The translations under genes were made by a program, and so were the position numbers. From CALBPI01 sp039815365 (lineage in GTDB: Bacteria; Pseudomonadota; Gammaproteobacteria; Steroidobacterales; Woeseiaceae), in the NCBI GenBank assembly GCA_039815365.1, contig JBCBZK010000024.1, positions 1-32,809 of the forward strand: 32,809 nucleotides of DNA, given 5' to 3'. Each line of letters starts with the position of its first letter. The stretch's first letter is position 1. This document shows, piece by piece, positions 1 through 8,343 of this stretch. Under the pieces are notes generated by a model. That model was not told the DNA's origin. It worked only from the letters and a program-made list of their open reading frames with translations, and searched no databases.

Positions 1-450
1 GAAAATTCCGCAAATCAAGAAACAGAAGAAACCAATATTGCTAAGTCAGCGATGCTGCGTGATGCCATCGTATTTCAAATCAAATTGCTGATTGATGGCG
101 TACGTGACCTTGTGCTGATTCCTGTGTCGTTGATTGGCACCGTAGTTAGTCTGCTTCATCCAGGCAAACATGCCGGTAGGGCTTTTTACAGCATCGTCGA
201 AGCCGGGCGCGAGAGCGAGAAGCTGATCAATCTGTTCGAAGCGGCAAACCGCGTACTGCCGGACGAGGAAAAGAGCGAGCGCTCAGATCTGGACGGGCTC
301 GTTGATCAGGTGGAAGGCTACGTCAAGCGCGAGTACAAGAGCGAACGTTTTGCCGCTGCCCGTGAACGTCTGGAGGCGGCGCTAAAATCAATTGACCCGA
401 ATCGCGCTGAGCCTGTTGAGCCCAAACAGGAGAAATCTCACCATGAGTAG
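1..450 (+). CDS. Conserved small membrane-associated protein, 5' end outside window
   Basis: The reading frame is open from base 1, and the first ATG in the window (52) has no Shine-Dalgarno, so the true start is probably upstream and this is the 3' part of the gene. From that ATG the protein has 132 residues. One hydrophobic stretch (about residues 19-36) is followed by a soluble, highly charged helical region rich in Glu, Lys and Arg, which may be a coiled coil. I do not recognise a named family. The stop codon overlaps the start of the DUF427 gene by 8 bp, so the two are probably co-transcribed and translationally coupled. Function unknown; coding status is well supported by the frame, the composition and the overlap. 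Confidence 0.72.
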   Translation, partial: ENSANQETEETNIAKSAMLRDAIVFQIKLLIDGVRDLVLIPVSLIGTVVSLLHPGKHAGRAFYSIVEAGRESEKLINLFEAANRVLPDEEKSERSDLDGLVDQVEGYVKREYKSERFAAARERLEAALKSIDPNRAEPVEPKQEKSHHE

Positions 451-1006
451 TGACGGGCGCGAGCCGCCAGATTGGATCGTGGCCGCGAGACAAAGCTGGA
501 ACCAATCGGTGCGGCCGGACAACATCGTTGTGCCAGGCAAAGGTCAGGAATCTGTCTGGGACTACACACGACCGCCGACGCTTGAGCGTGTGAGTAAAAC
601 CGTGCGTGTCGTGTTAGGCGGCGTCGAAGTTGCCAACACGTCCCGAGCGCAGCGGATTTGTGAAACGGCCAGTCCGCCGACGTTCTACGTATCAAGAGAA
701 GACGTGCAAATGGACCTGCTCAAACCGCTCACGCGCGCGAGTATGTGTGAGTGGAAAGGTGAGGCTGCCTACTTCGATGTCGTTGCAGGTGGCACAGTGG
801 CTGCCGGTGCGGCGTGGTGTTATCCCATGCCCTTCGCGCCGTTTGGCGCTGTCGCCGGTTGGCTTGCGTTCATGCCGGCGGCCATGGATGCCTGCTACGT
901 CGGTGACGATAAGGTGGTAGCGCAACCTGGTGGTTTCTACGGCGGCTGGATCACGCCGGACCTGACAGGCCCGTTCAAAGGTGCACCAGGCACGACACAC
1001 TGGTGA
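443..1006 (+). CDS. DUF427 domain protein
   Basis: The product has 187 residues. The start at 443 is chosen because AGGAGA lies at 428-433, nine bases upstream; the same frame stays open further back but only as overlap with the preceding gene. The middle part carries the typical DUF427 pattern: a beta strand ending in G-G-V-E-V-A, then P-x-x-F-Y-V-S-R-E-D-V-x-M-D-L-L, a C-x-W-K-G-E-A turn, A-A-W-C-Y-P, and F-x-P-A-x-M-D-A-x-Y-V-G-D-D near the end, followed by a G-G-W-x-T-P-D-L tail. DUF427 proteins are small beta-rich proteins without an established reaction. It overlaps the upstream gene by 8 bp and ends 3 bp from the convergent barrel gene. Family assignment is firm; function is unknown. 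Confidence 0.88.
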   Translation: MSSDGREPPDWIVAARQSWNQSVRPDNIVVPGKGQESVWDYTRPPTLERVSKTVRVVLGGVEVANTSRAQRICETASPPTFYVSREDVQMDLLKPLTRASMCEWKGEAAYFDVVAGGTVAAGAAWCYPMPFAPFGAVAGWLAFMPAAMDACYVGDDKVVAQPGGFYGGWITPDLTGPFKGAPGTTHW

Positions 1007-1009
1007 CGA

Positions 1010-2197
1010 TCAGAAGAATCGTGTGACGGATAGCTGCCAGTAGTCTTCGCGCGCTAACAACGCCAGCGTGTCGTTGGCATCGCTTGCGCTGAAGAACCGT
1101 GCCTCCAGTGCAGCGCGCCAGTGTTGCCCCAGGCGGCGTGATGCTTCCAGTGAAAACAACCGACCATCACCGCTAAGGTCGCTACCGGCCAGTAACAATA
1201 ATTCGCTACCCGACAGATCATTGAAGCCGATGCGCATGCCTGCCACCAGATCGTCGTCTGCGCCAAGAATGATGGCAGCGCGACGTTCGTCGTACTGATA
1301 CTCGGCGATCACACCGACGTCAAAGCTGGTGTTGAATGGACGCGACCAGGTGTATTCGAATCCGCCGGTCGCCGCGAACCCGCGGCCTTGTGGTTCGCGC
1401 CCGCTTAATGCTTCGAGTTTCCATAGCCAACTGCCGCGCGCATAGGTCAGTTCGATGCTGCTTTGATCCGTCAGGAAATAAACCGGCGCAACGGCTAACG
1501 CCGGCGCTGTCTGATTCACCGGCAAAGGCACGAACAGTGGTTGTCTTTGGGTGCCGGCGAAATGCGCTACCGCAAACTCGAAAGGCCCGACGTAGTGTGA
1601 GTAGCGAGCGGCGATATCAAGATGATTGCGCGCGTCTGCTGATTCGAATTGCGTCGCATCAGTGCGCACCTGAATGGGTCCGCGTAGTCGCCCGCGTGAG
1701 CCTGGGAACCGTCGTTCACGAAACCGCGGCATGAGCAAAACATCAAGCGTTCCCCAACGTGGCGTCAACGTTAGCCGCACCATGGGTTGACCGAGTTTGT
1801 CCTCGCTGTCTGGGTTGGCGGTGAGGTCTGACTGGTTGATCACATCCACGAGATGCAGCGCTTCTGTGACCCCCCAGAAGACGCGATCAATGCCCACGGC
1901 GATCTCCGCACGCTGCCACCGGTAACGCCAGTACATTTCGCCAATGTCGACGAGGTTGCGCGCCGGATCATCGCTATCCACGCGCGCGGTGAGCGCCAGG
2001 GCAAACCGCTGGCGGTTGTCGTCCCAGTCATTGAAATAGCCGAGCGTACCGCTTAGCACGCCGTCCCACTGGTCTTGTCGCGGGTCAGGCGTTGACTGCA
2101 CGAAGTAGCGCGTACCAATACTGACTTCGCCTTGCCAGTCATCGGCGTCGACGCCCGATGCGATTAGCAGCAGGCTAACGAATATCGCGCATCGCAT
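1010..2197 (-). CDS. Outer-membrane beta-barrel protein paired with LolA-like protein
   Basis: The product has 395 residues. The ATG at 2197 is preferred over an in-frame TTG at 2221 because it begins a good signal peptide (hydrophobic residues 4-15, likely cleavage after V-D-A at residue 18); it overlaps the upstream gene by 23 bp. The mature protein shows alternating polar/aromatic strands throughout and ends in Phe-Phe after an L-S-V-T-R strand, the typical C-terminal signature of an outer-membrane barrel recognised by the Bam complex. It looks like the DUF1302-type barrels often coded beside LolA-like proteins. The gene is coupled to the LolA-like gene upstream and converges with the DUF427 gene. 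Cargo unknown. Confidence 0.78.
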   Translation of the reverse strand: MRCAIFVSLLLIASGVDADDWQGEVSIGTRYFVQSTPDPRQDQWDGVLSGTLGYFNDWDDNRQRFALALTARVDSDDPARNLVDIGEMYWRYRWQRAEIAVGIDRVFWGVTEALHLVDVINQSDLTANPDSEDKLGQPMVRLTLTPRWGTLDVLLMPRFRERRFPGSRGRLRGPIQVRTDATQFESADARNHLDIAARYSHYVGPFEFAVAHFAGTQRQPLFVPLPVNQTAPALAVAPVYFLTDQSSIELTYARGSWLWKLEALSGREPQGRGFAATGGFEYTWSRPFNTSFDVGVIAEYQYDERRAAIILGADDDLVAGMRIGFNDLSGSELLLLAGSDLSGDGRLFSLEASRRLGQHWRAALEARFFSASDANDTLALLAREDYWQLSVTRFF

Positions 2198-2987
2198 TGC
2201 GATCAAAATCCCGGAGCGCAAGACCGACGCCGAAGCGATAGTCGCGCCATTGCAGCTGCGTGCTTCTGCCGTTTTGGTGGTTGACCATACGCATCATTGA
2301 CGGGCGCCAGTATTGGTCAAGGTATTGTTGGAAATCGTGAGTGGTCAGCGTTTTCAGTAAGCGATTGCCGCGATCGTAATAGTCAACTCTTTGCGCTCGC
2401 AGTTCAGCAATGTCGAGCCAGACAATATGCCTTGTGTAGCCGGACGTGGTTTTCGGTGTTCGCTCGAGCTGATAGCAAGCGATGTCGTTCAAGAGAGTCT
2501 CGCCGATATAGCGGTAGGTGTATTTGCCGACTTCGTCGTTGCCGAGGTCTTCGTAGGAGAACTCGCTCGACATGAACGCGCCGGAGCGGTTGCCCGATGC
2601 AATTCGCTTGACGCGTTTGAGTGCCGGTAAGTAGAGCCATTGATCGTCGTCACCGTCGTCATGGCTGTGCGTCAAAAATGCAGTGCCCCTAACGTCGGCG
2701 GGGTTCTCGAAAAACAGTAACGTGCGGTCGCCGTCATTGTTCATTTCGAGCGTCTTGCTGCGCATGTTGCGCACCAGTTGATTCCCGCGACCGTCGAACA
2801 ACGTCATTGTCATGGCCGATTGCGAGTCTTTGAATCCTTCGCCGCGGCGACTGGCTTCGGTTGCGAGCGCCAGACCATTGTCGGCGGGTGCGTTAGCTGG
2901 GTCGAATCCGGGAATTTCGGCGTCGGCCACGTTCCACATCAGGACAATGAAGAGCAGACTGCAGTATCGGGTGATGTACGACTTCAT
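2175..2987 (-). CDS. Outer membrane lipoprotein-sorting protein (LolA-like)
   Basis: The product has 270 residues with a signal peptide (hydrophobic residues 9-20, likely cleavage after A-D-A at residue 23). The mature part follows the LolA-like (PF17131-type) pattern: M-T-M-T-L-F-D-x-R-G-N, then R-T-L-L-F-F-E-x-P-A-D-V-R-G-T, then D-x-Q-W-L-Y-L-P-A-L-K-R-V-K-R-I-A and G-A-F-M-S-S-E-F-S-Y-E-D-L. Such proteins are periplasmic half-barrels thought to carry lipids or lipoprotein-like cargo and are commonly found next to RND/MMPL exporters and outer-membrane barrels. Here only the barrel partner is present downstream, with a 23-bp overlap. A strong terminator lies just upstream, so the gene should have its own promoter within about 40 bp. 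Confidence 0.88.
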   Translation of the reverse strand: MKSYITRYCSLLFIVLMWNVADAEIPGFDPANAPADNGLALATEASRRGEGFKDSQSAMTMTLFDGRGNQLVRNMRSKTLEMNNDGDRTLLFFENPADVRGTAFLTHSHDDGDDDQWLYLPALKRVKRIASGNRSGAFMSSEFSYEDLGNDEVGKYTYRYIGETLLNDIACYQLERTPKTTSGYTRHIVWLDIAELRAQRVDYYDRGNRLLKTLTTHDFQQYLDQYWRPSMMRMVNHQNGRSTQLQWRDYRFGVGLALRDFDRNAMRDIR

Positions 2988-2993
2988 TCACGC

Positions 2994-2999
2994 AGTGTA
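2994..2999 (-). promoter_or_regulatory. Candidate -10 element of the LolA-like gene (possibly leaderless)
   Basis: On the minus strand the hexamer TACACT (4 of 6 matches to TATAAT) is followed by exactly six bases and then the ATG at 2987. No good -35 is visible at 16-18 bp, and there is no Shine-Dalgarno. The preceding terminator at 3031-3059 leaves only about 40 bp for an independent promoter, which is the main reason to propose this one. Confidence 0.3.
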
Positions 3000-3030
3000 G
3001 CCCGACACAGCGAATCGTGCGGCAACAAAA

Positions 3031-3059
3031 AAAGCCCGGCTGGGTTACAGCCGGGCTTT
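3031..3059 (-). terminator. Rho-independent terminator after the AGCS symporter gene
   Basis: An 11-bp perfect stem (3031-3041 with 3049-3059, core AGCCCGGCT/AGCCGGGCT) closes a 7-base loop. On the minus strand it is followed by a run of seven T, continuing TTTTTTTGTT. It lies 26 bp beyond the symporter stop and so ends that transcript, separating it from the LolA-like gene. Confidence 0.92.
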
Positions 3060-3085
3060 GTCAAAGGCGTGACAATGATTATTAC

Positions 3086-4765
3086 TTATGCGGTTGTGTT
3101 CTCCGCATCGACGTCACCGTCTTTCAGGCGTTTGATGTAGCGCTTGTACGCTGCCATCGCCTGATAACCAAGCAACAGTGTGATCGGCACGTTGGCGAAC
3201 AGCATGACGCCGGTGCCGACACCGGTCATGTTGTCCAGATCCACATCTGTTTCGATCAATCCCAGCGTTGCGATCACGATTAGCGAGCAGAACACGAGCT
3301 TATACAACACGACAGATTTTTCACCCGCAAGATAGACCATGCCTTGTTCACCGTAGTAGCTCCACGAGATCATCGTGGAAATCGCGAACAGCCATGAGGC
3401 GAGCGTGACGAGCCACTTTCCAAGCCCCGGTTGCACGGTATCGAATGCCTTGGCAGTCATCGTCGCACCGACATAATTGGCGTACACGCCGAGGTCGGTC
3501 ATTGCCGGTGCCATGACGCTGCTTACCGGGTCGAACTCGATCAGGTTGCCCGTCGGGCCGTCGACAATCGTGCCTTCGGCCTTGTGCAAATTATTGCCCG
3601 TGTCCGGGTTCGCGTCGGCTTCAATAATCAGGTAGACACGGTCGCCAATAGCGTAATCGTCGCTGGCCGGAGCCGGCCGTGATTCGATTTGCCAGACACC
3701 TTCGGCAGTCTTCGCGATAAACGGTTCTGCATCCAGAATGCTCGATGCGTCGCGATTCCAGACGCCGGTCGACAGGATGATCAGCGCAGTAAATGTACAG
3801 ACAACGATCGTGTCGATGAACGGCTCCAGTCCGGCGACGATACCTTCGCGCACCGGCTCGTCGGTCTTGGCCGCGGAGTGCGCGATCGGCGACGAACCCT
3901 GGCCTGCCTCATTCGAGAACAGTGCGCGCTTCATTCCGATCAGGAATCCGTAGGCAACGGTGCCACCAATAAAGGCGCCAGTGGCTTCCTGCGGGTTGAA
4001 TGCGCCCGTGATGATCAACGCAAACATGCTCGGAATCTGGTCGGCGTTAACGACGAGTACCCAGGCACCGGCGATCAGGTACAGCGCGCACATGAATGGC
4101 ACGAGGGTGCCGGCAACCTTACCGATGCGTTTGATGCCGCCTAGAATGACTGCACCGACGATCACTGCCAGGATGATGCCCGTTACAAAGCTCGGCACGC
4201 CGAAGTAGCTTTCCGTGATTTCACCAACGTTCCATGCCTGGAACATGTTGCCGCCGGTGGCTGTCGATACCAGCAGCGTCAGGCAGAAAATGACGCCAAC
4301 AATCTTGCCGATTGACGCAAACTTCGGATTGATGTTCTCAAGCCCTTTGCTGACTACCCACATTGGTCCGCCATGCGGATTGTCCGGATCGTCCGTGTTG
4401 CGGTAGAGCATCGATAGCGTGACTTCGGTGATCTTGATCGCCATGCCAAAGAAGCCGACAACCCACATCCAGAAAATCGCACCAGGCCCACCTAACGCGA
4501 TGGCCAGTGCGACACCGCCAATGTTTCCGAGGCCAACGGTCGCCGAGAGCGCCGCGGAGAGTGCCTGAAAGTGGCTGATTGCGCCGGGATCGTTCGCATT
4601 ATCGTACTTGCCGCGAACGACGGCAGTGCCGTGCGTCAGCGCTCGATACTGGGCGAAACCACTCCAGAAAGTGAACAACACACCAGTGCCAAGTAGCACG
4701 AACAGCACAGGTTGTGCCCATAGCAGCGCGTTCGACACTGCAAGAAAATTACTCAAACCTTCCAT
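3086..4765 (-). CDS. AGCS family sodium:alanine/glycine symporter
   Basis: The product has 559 residues and about ten to eleven hydrophobic membrane segments. It has the AGCS hallmarks: A-L-S-A-T-V-G-L-G-N-I-G-G-V-A (residues 71-85), H-G-G-P-M (131-135), and the signature G-M-K-R-A-L-F-S-N-E-A-G-Q-G-S-S-P-I-A-H ending near residue 296. It should import alanine or glycine together with Na+ across the inner membrane. The ATG at 4765 is preceded by a purine-rich GGGGAGAGG. About residues 340-435 form a hydrophilic insert (D-A-E-P-F, then Y-A-I-G-D-R-V-Y, then E-F-D-P-V-S-S) between membrane segments, making the protein about 100 residues longer than ordinary members. It is transcribed alone, with its own terminator. 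Confidence 0.94.
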   Translation of the reverse strand: MEGLSNFLAVSNALLWAQPVLFVLLGTGVLFTFWSGFAQYRALTHGTAVVRGKYDNANDPGAISHFQALSAALSATVGLGNIGGVALAIALGGPGAIFWMWVVGFFGMAIKITEVTLSMLYRNTDDPDNPHGGPMWVVSKGLENINPKFASIGKIVGVIFCLTLLVSTATGGNMFQAWNVGEITESYFGVPSFVTGIILAVIVGAVILGGIKRIGKVAGTLVPFMCALYLIAGAWVLVVNADQIPSMFALIITGAFNPQEATGAFIGGTVAYGFLIGMKRALFSNEAGQGSSPIAHSAAKTDEPVREGIVAGLEPFIDTIVVCTFTALIILSTGVWNRDASSILDAEPFIAKTAEGVWQIESRPAPASDDYAIGDRVYLIIEADANPDTGNNLHKAEGTIVDGPTGNLIEFDPVSSVMAPAMTDLGVYANYVGATMTAKAFDTVQPGLGKWLVTLASWLFAISTMISWSYYGEQGMVYLAGEKSVVLYKLVFCSLIVIATLGLIETDVDLDNMTGVGTGVMLFANVPITLLLGYQAMAAYKRYIKRLKDGDVDAENTTA

Positions 4766-4825
4766 ACCTCTCCCCTGAAAGGTGACTTTGCTTAGAAGCG
4801 GGCGAGTGTAGCAGAGAGTGTCGCG

Positions 4826-6112
4826 TCAGGCGGCGCTCAGCAGCGCTGTAACGCCCATGCCCCCGGCCGTGCAGATCGAAATCAAGCCGCGACCACTGCC
4901 ATTTTCCTGCAGAATCTTGGCTAAAGCGCCCATGATTCGGCCGCCAGTGGCAGCAAATGGGTGTCCCATCGCAAGGCTGCCGCCTTTGACGTTAAGTTTA
5001 GTCGGATCAATGTCGCCAAGCGGCGCATCGCGACCGAGCCGCTCTTTGCAGAACTCCGGCGAGGCCCACGCTTTCATCGTTGCGAGCGCCTGCGCGGCGA
5101 AGGCTTCATGAATTTCGAAAAAGTCTATGTCGGCGAAACCGAGGTTTGCGTCTTTCAACATTTCGGACACCGCGTACGCGGGCGCCATCAACAAACCTTC
5201 TTCATTCACAAAGTCGACTGCGCTGACTTTGCAAAAATCGAGATAGGCGAGGATCGGCAAGCCGCGCTGCCTGGCCCAGTCTTCGCTGGCGAGTAGAACA
5301 GACGATGCACCATCGGTCAGCGGCGTGCTGTTGCCCGCGGTCATCGTACCGGCGTCGCTGCGATCAAAAGCGGGTCGCAATTTGGCGAGTTTTTCGAGTG
5401 AGGTGTCCGGGCGGATATTGTTGTCGCGCGTGAGTCCTTCGAAAGGGATCACCAAGTCGTCATAAAAACCCGACTCATAGGCAGCGTCAGCTTTCTGGTG
5501 GCTGGCCAGTGCCAACGCATCTTGATCGGCGCGACTGATGTGCCATTCCTTGGCCGTGATCTCTGTGCTTTGACCCATTGATAGTTTGGTGCGCGGCTCC
5601 TCGACGCCTGGCAGGACCGGTTTGAAGTGCCGTGGACGCAAGCCGAGCCAGGGCTTCAGCCTGGCGCCCATTGTGCGCGCCCGGTAGCTCGCCATCATGA
5701 TGGCGCGATAGGCGTCGTCATAGACAATCGGCGGATCACTGACTGTGTCGGTGCCGGCGCCGATACCGGAATCAATCTGGCCCAGCGCGATCTTGTTGGC
5801 GATCATCACTGCTCCGGACAAACTGGTGCCACAAGCACGCTGCAGATCGAACGCAGGTGTTTGTGGCGCAAGTCCTGAGCTCAGCACGGCTTCGCGAGCG
5901 AGGTTCCAATCGCGCGAGTGTTTGATGACGGCGCCTAGCGAGACATCGCCCAAGGCGACGCCCTGTAGACCGTACTTCTCGACTAACGCCGAGAGCGTTG
6001 CGCTCATCATGTCGAGGTTCGAGCAGCGCTTGTAATTCGTATGCGAACGCGCAAACGGAATGCGCGTGCTACCGACGATAGCAACGCGTCGTGAAATGCC
6101 GTCATGCAACAT
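4826..6112 (-). CDS. Acetyl-CoA C-acetyltransferase (thiolase)
   Basis: The product has 428 residues, normal thiolase length. It has the complete catalytic set: nucleophile Cys94 in Q-R-A-C-G-T-S-L-S-G, His335 in E-I-H-E-A-F-A-A, His384 in G-G-S-L-A-M-G-H-P-F-A-A-T-G-G-R, and Cys414 in C-T-A-G-G-M-G. The enzyme joins or cleaves acyl-CoA units with CoA in the cytoplasm, in fatty-acid beta-oxidation or acetoacetyl-CoA formation. The sequence style is closer to FadI-type trifunctional-enzyme thiolases than to PhaA, but no beta-oxidation alpha subunit is adjacent, so substrate length cannot be set. The ATG at 6112 has AAGGGC upstream. The gene is divergent from the MATE exporter across 118 bp and 60 bp from the symporter start. 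Confidence 0.93.
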   Translation of the reverse strand: MLHDGISRRVAIVGSTRIPFARSHTNYKRCSNLDMMSATLSALVEKYGLQGVALGDVSLGAVIKHSRDWNLAREAVLSSGLAPQTPAFDLQRACGTSLSGAVMIANKIALGQIDSGIGAGTDTVSDPPIVYDDAYRAIMMASYRARTMGARLKPWLGLRPRHFKPVLPGVEEPRTKLSMGQSTEITAKEWHISRADQDALALASHQKADAAYESGFYDDLVIPFEGLTRDNNIRPDTSLEKLAKLRPAFDRSDAGTMTAGNSTPLTDGASSVLLASEDWARQRGLPILAYLDFCKVSAVDFVNEEGLLMAPAYAVSEMLKDANLGFADIDFFEIHEAFAAQALATMKAWASPEFCKERLGRDAPLGDIDPTKLNVKGGSLAMGHPFAATGGRIMGALAKILQENGSGRGLISICTAGGMGVTALLSAA

Positions 6113-6230
6113 CTTTGTGCCCTTGCCGGATTCCGGCGGTTGTGTCCCGCCTGCGACTGTACCGAAAACGCATCGCGCCGTGTAGCGGGCTGCGTGCTAC
6201 GCTTTCGCGTCGTTTCTTACGAGACAGGTA

Positions 6231-7628
6231 ATGGCATCGGTAAACGCGCCAACAACTGAGCAATCCCGGACAGGTGAATTTCGTCACCTGCTGAAGTTTG
6301 CTGCGCCTCTGATCGTCAACAATCTTGCCCTTGCCGGTATGGGATTGACCGATACGATCATGGCTGGGCGCGGGCTCGGTCCAGCCGCGTTGGCCGCCGT
6401 TGCGGTCGGCTCAAGCGTCTGGTTTCTGTTCTTCTTTATCCCTATGGGAATCCTCACCGCGATTTCGCCGCTGAGCGCGCGACACATTGGTAAAGGCCGC
6501 CCCGAAATGGTCGGGCGCTATGCACGCCAGGGGTTTTATTTGTCGCTGCTGTTGTCCGCGGTGATCATGGCTGTGTTGTTTTTTGGTGCGCGGCCGGCGC
6601 TCTACGCGATTGGCATTGACCCTGAGTTTCGCGATGTGACGGCAGACTATATACGCGCCATCCTCTGGGGCGCGCCCGCAATGTTTGCCTATCTTGTCTT
6701 GCGCTACACCACCGAAGCGGCCGGTCATACGTTGCCAATCATGATCGTTTCGGTAGCGGGGTTGGTCGTTAACGTCATTGGCAACTACGCATTCATGTTT
6801 GGCCATCTGGGTATGCCGGCGTTAGGCGCAGAAGGCGCTGGCGTGGCAAGCGCCTGCACGATGTGGGCAACGGTTGCGATCATGTTGGCGTATGTGTTGC
6901 GCAAGCCGCTCTACACGCAGTTCCGAATTTTTGAATTGGGTCGCGGGCCGTCATGGCCTGAAATGCGCGCGATTCTGGCGTTAGGTGTGCCGATCATGGT
7001 CAGCATTGTCGCTGAGGCGGGACTGTTCAGCGCCGTGTCCTTGTTGATGGGGCGTTTGTCCGCGGTTGCAGCCGCGGCGCACCAGATTGCGATGAACTAC
7101 GCAACGTTCATGTTCATGATTCCGCTGGCACTCAATTCGGCGACAACGGTGTTGGTGAGTCAGGCGGTCGGTCGTGGCGAGTTAGACCTGGCGCGCCGAC
7201 GCGGTATTCGCGGCATCGTTACTTGTGCATTGTTTATGGCGGCATCGGCGACCGTGTTGCTGTTGTTTCGCGATCAGATTGTCGGGCTGTATACCAAAGA
7301 CACGGCCGTGCAAATGGTGGCACTTAGTTTGTTGTTCATGGCTGCGATTTTTCAGATTTCCGATGGTTTACAGGTCGGTGCTTCCGGCGCACTGCGCGGC
7401 TTGCACGACACGCGTGTACCGATGTACATGACGACGGTTGCCTACTGGATCATCGGGTTCCCGTTAGCGTGGTTAGCCGCGACGCGCGAGAACGTGTCGC
7501 CGGCAATGATTTGGGCAGGCCTTGTCGTCGGTCTGACGCTCGCGGCATTTGCTTTAGTCGGCAGATTTTTTTGGACGACCGCCAGCAGTCAGCGTATCCA
7601 GGCGTTGATCGGAGACGATGCGGCTTAA
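6231..7628 (+). CDS. MATE family multidrug efflux transporter (NorM-like)
   Basis: The product has 465 residues and twelve hydrophobic segments in two similar halves, the length and topology of the family. Typical features are A-A-P-L-I-V-N-N-L at the start of helix 1, D-T-I-M-A-G-R near residues 41-47 and its counterpart A-A-A-A-H-Q-I-A-M-N-Y-A in the second half, plus G-A-L-R-G-L-H-D-T-R late in the protein. It should expel cationic drugs or metabolites across the inner membrane using a Na+ or H+ gradient. The substrate cannot be told. The Shine-Dalgarno is weak (ACAGGT just before the ATG). Its stop codon shares a TTAA with the stop of the convergent DUF924 gene. Confidence 0.94.
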   Translation: MASVNAPTTEQSRTGEFRHLLKFAAPLIVNNLALAGMGLTDTIMAGRGLGPAALAAVAVGSSVWFLFFFIPMGILTAISPLSARHIGKGRPEMVGRYARQGFYLSLLLSAVIMAVLFFGARPALYAIGIDPEFRDVTADYIRAILWGAPAMFAYLVLRYTTEAAGHTLPIMIVSVAGLVVNVIGNYAFMFGHLGMPALGAEGAGVASACTMWATVAIMLAYVLRKPLYTQFRIFELGRGPSWPEMRAILALGVPIMVSIVAEAGLFSAVSLLMGRLSAVAAAAHQIAMNYATFMFMIPLALNSATTVLVSQAVGRGELDLARRRGIRGIVTCALFMAASATVLLLFRDQIVGLYTKDTAVQMVALSLLFMAAIFQISDGLQVGASGALRGLHDTRVPMYMTTVAYWIIGFPLAWLAATRENVSPAMIWAGLVVGLTLAAFALVGRFFWTTASSQRIQALIGDDAA

Positions 7629-8263
7629 GAGGCCGCCTGGCCGAAATCAGGACCGTCCTCGAGGTATTCAAGCTCTTGTGCGGTGCTGGCGCGCCCCAGA
7701 ATCGGGTTACGGTGCGGAAAGCGACCGAACTGTTCAATGATGTCGCGGTGCAGTTCCGCAAAATCCGCGAACGTTTGGAACGTATCGCGGTCCGTGTCGC
7801 TGACGGCGTTCGCCAGACCTTGGAACACTGCGACTGATTTGTTCTGCACTTTTAGTGATTCTATATGTTGCATCGGCATGTAGAAGAACACGCGCTGTAA
7901 CGGTGTGAGTTGCTTGTCTTGTTTGGCGATTGCGCCTTCGACGCACAGTTTCAAAGCGACTCGATCACGCGAGAACGCTTCTGGTTTGCCGCGATAGATG
8001 TTGCGACGAAACTGATCGAGCAAGATGATCAGTGCGAGTCGGCCGAGCGCATTGTCAGCCCAGTGATCAAGTTCGCCATCGGTCGCTTTGCGAATCAGCG
8101 ATGAAAATTGATGGCGAATCTGGATGTCGAGCTCTGGATTCTCGCCAAACCACATATTCATGCGGGCATCGAGACTGACCGTGTCATGCTCGCGTTCGCG
8201 AAACCACAAATCAACGATGCTGTTGACGTCTTGTGTGTCTTGCTCGGATAGCGTTGAGGTCAT
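7625..8263 (-). CDS. DUF924 family protein
   Basis: The product has 212 residues from the ATG at 8263, chosen because GGGAG lies about eight bases upstream; an in-frame ATG at 8329 lacks such a site. Family marks are I-V-D-L-W-F near the start, W-F-G-E-N-P-E-L-D, L-A-L-I-I-L-L-D-Q-F-R-R-N-I-Y-R-G-K-P-E-A-F, F-F-Y-M-P-M-Q-H-x-E, and the C-terminal G-R-F-P-H-R-N-P-I-L-G-R. This is an all-helical, TPR-like soluble family of unknown function found across bacteria and eukaryotes. It is convergent with the MATE gene (4-bp overlap) and divergent from the lipoprotein gene at 8344. Confidence 0.9.
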   Translation of the reverse strand: MTSTLSEQDTQDVNSIVDLWFREREHDTVSLDARMNMWFGENPELDIQIRHQFSSLIRKATDGELDHWADNALGRLALIILLDQFRRNIYRGKPEAFSRDRVALKLCVEGAIAKQDKQLTPLQRVFFYMPMQHIESLKVQNKSVAVFQGLANAVSDTDRDTFQTFADFAELHRDIIEQFGRFPHRNPILGRASTAQELEYLEDGPDFGQAAS

Positions 8264-8308
8264 GCGATACTCCCGCGAATGATGTGAGGCGACGACGATG
8301 CGCTCATT

Positions 8309-8337
8309 CTGACAGATTGGCCGGTACATGGGATAAT
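8309..8337 (+). promoter_or_regulatory. Sigma-70 type promoter, probably giving a leaderless transcript
   Basis: CTGACA (8309-8314, 5 of 6) and GATAAT (8332-8337, 5 of 6) are separated by 17 bp. The expected transcription start, seven bases after the -10, falls on the A of the ATG at 8344. There is no convincing Shine-Dalgarno before that ATG. Confidence 0.6.
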
Positions 8338-8343
8338 CGCACC

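Noticed and set aside
2198..2221. Upstream TTG start for the beta-barrel gene
   Set aside because: The ATG at 2197 gives a proper signal peptide and a smaller overlap with the LolA-like gene.
6182..6200. GTAGC...GCTAC inverted repeat before the MATE gene
   Set aside because: Five-base arms are expected by chance; no regulator or promoter geometry goes with it.
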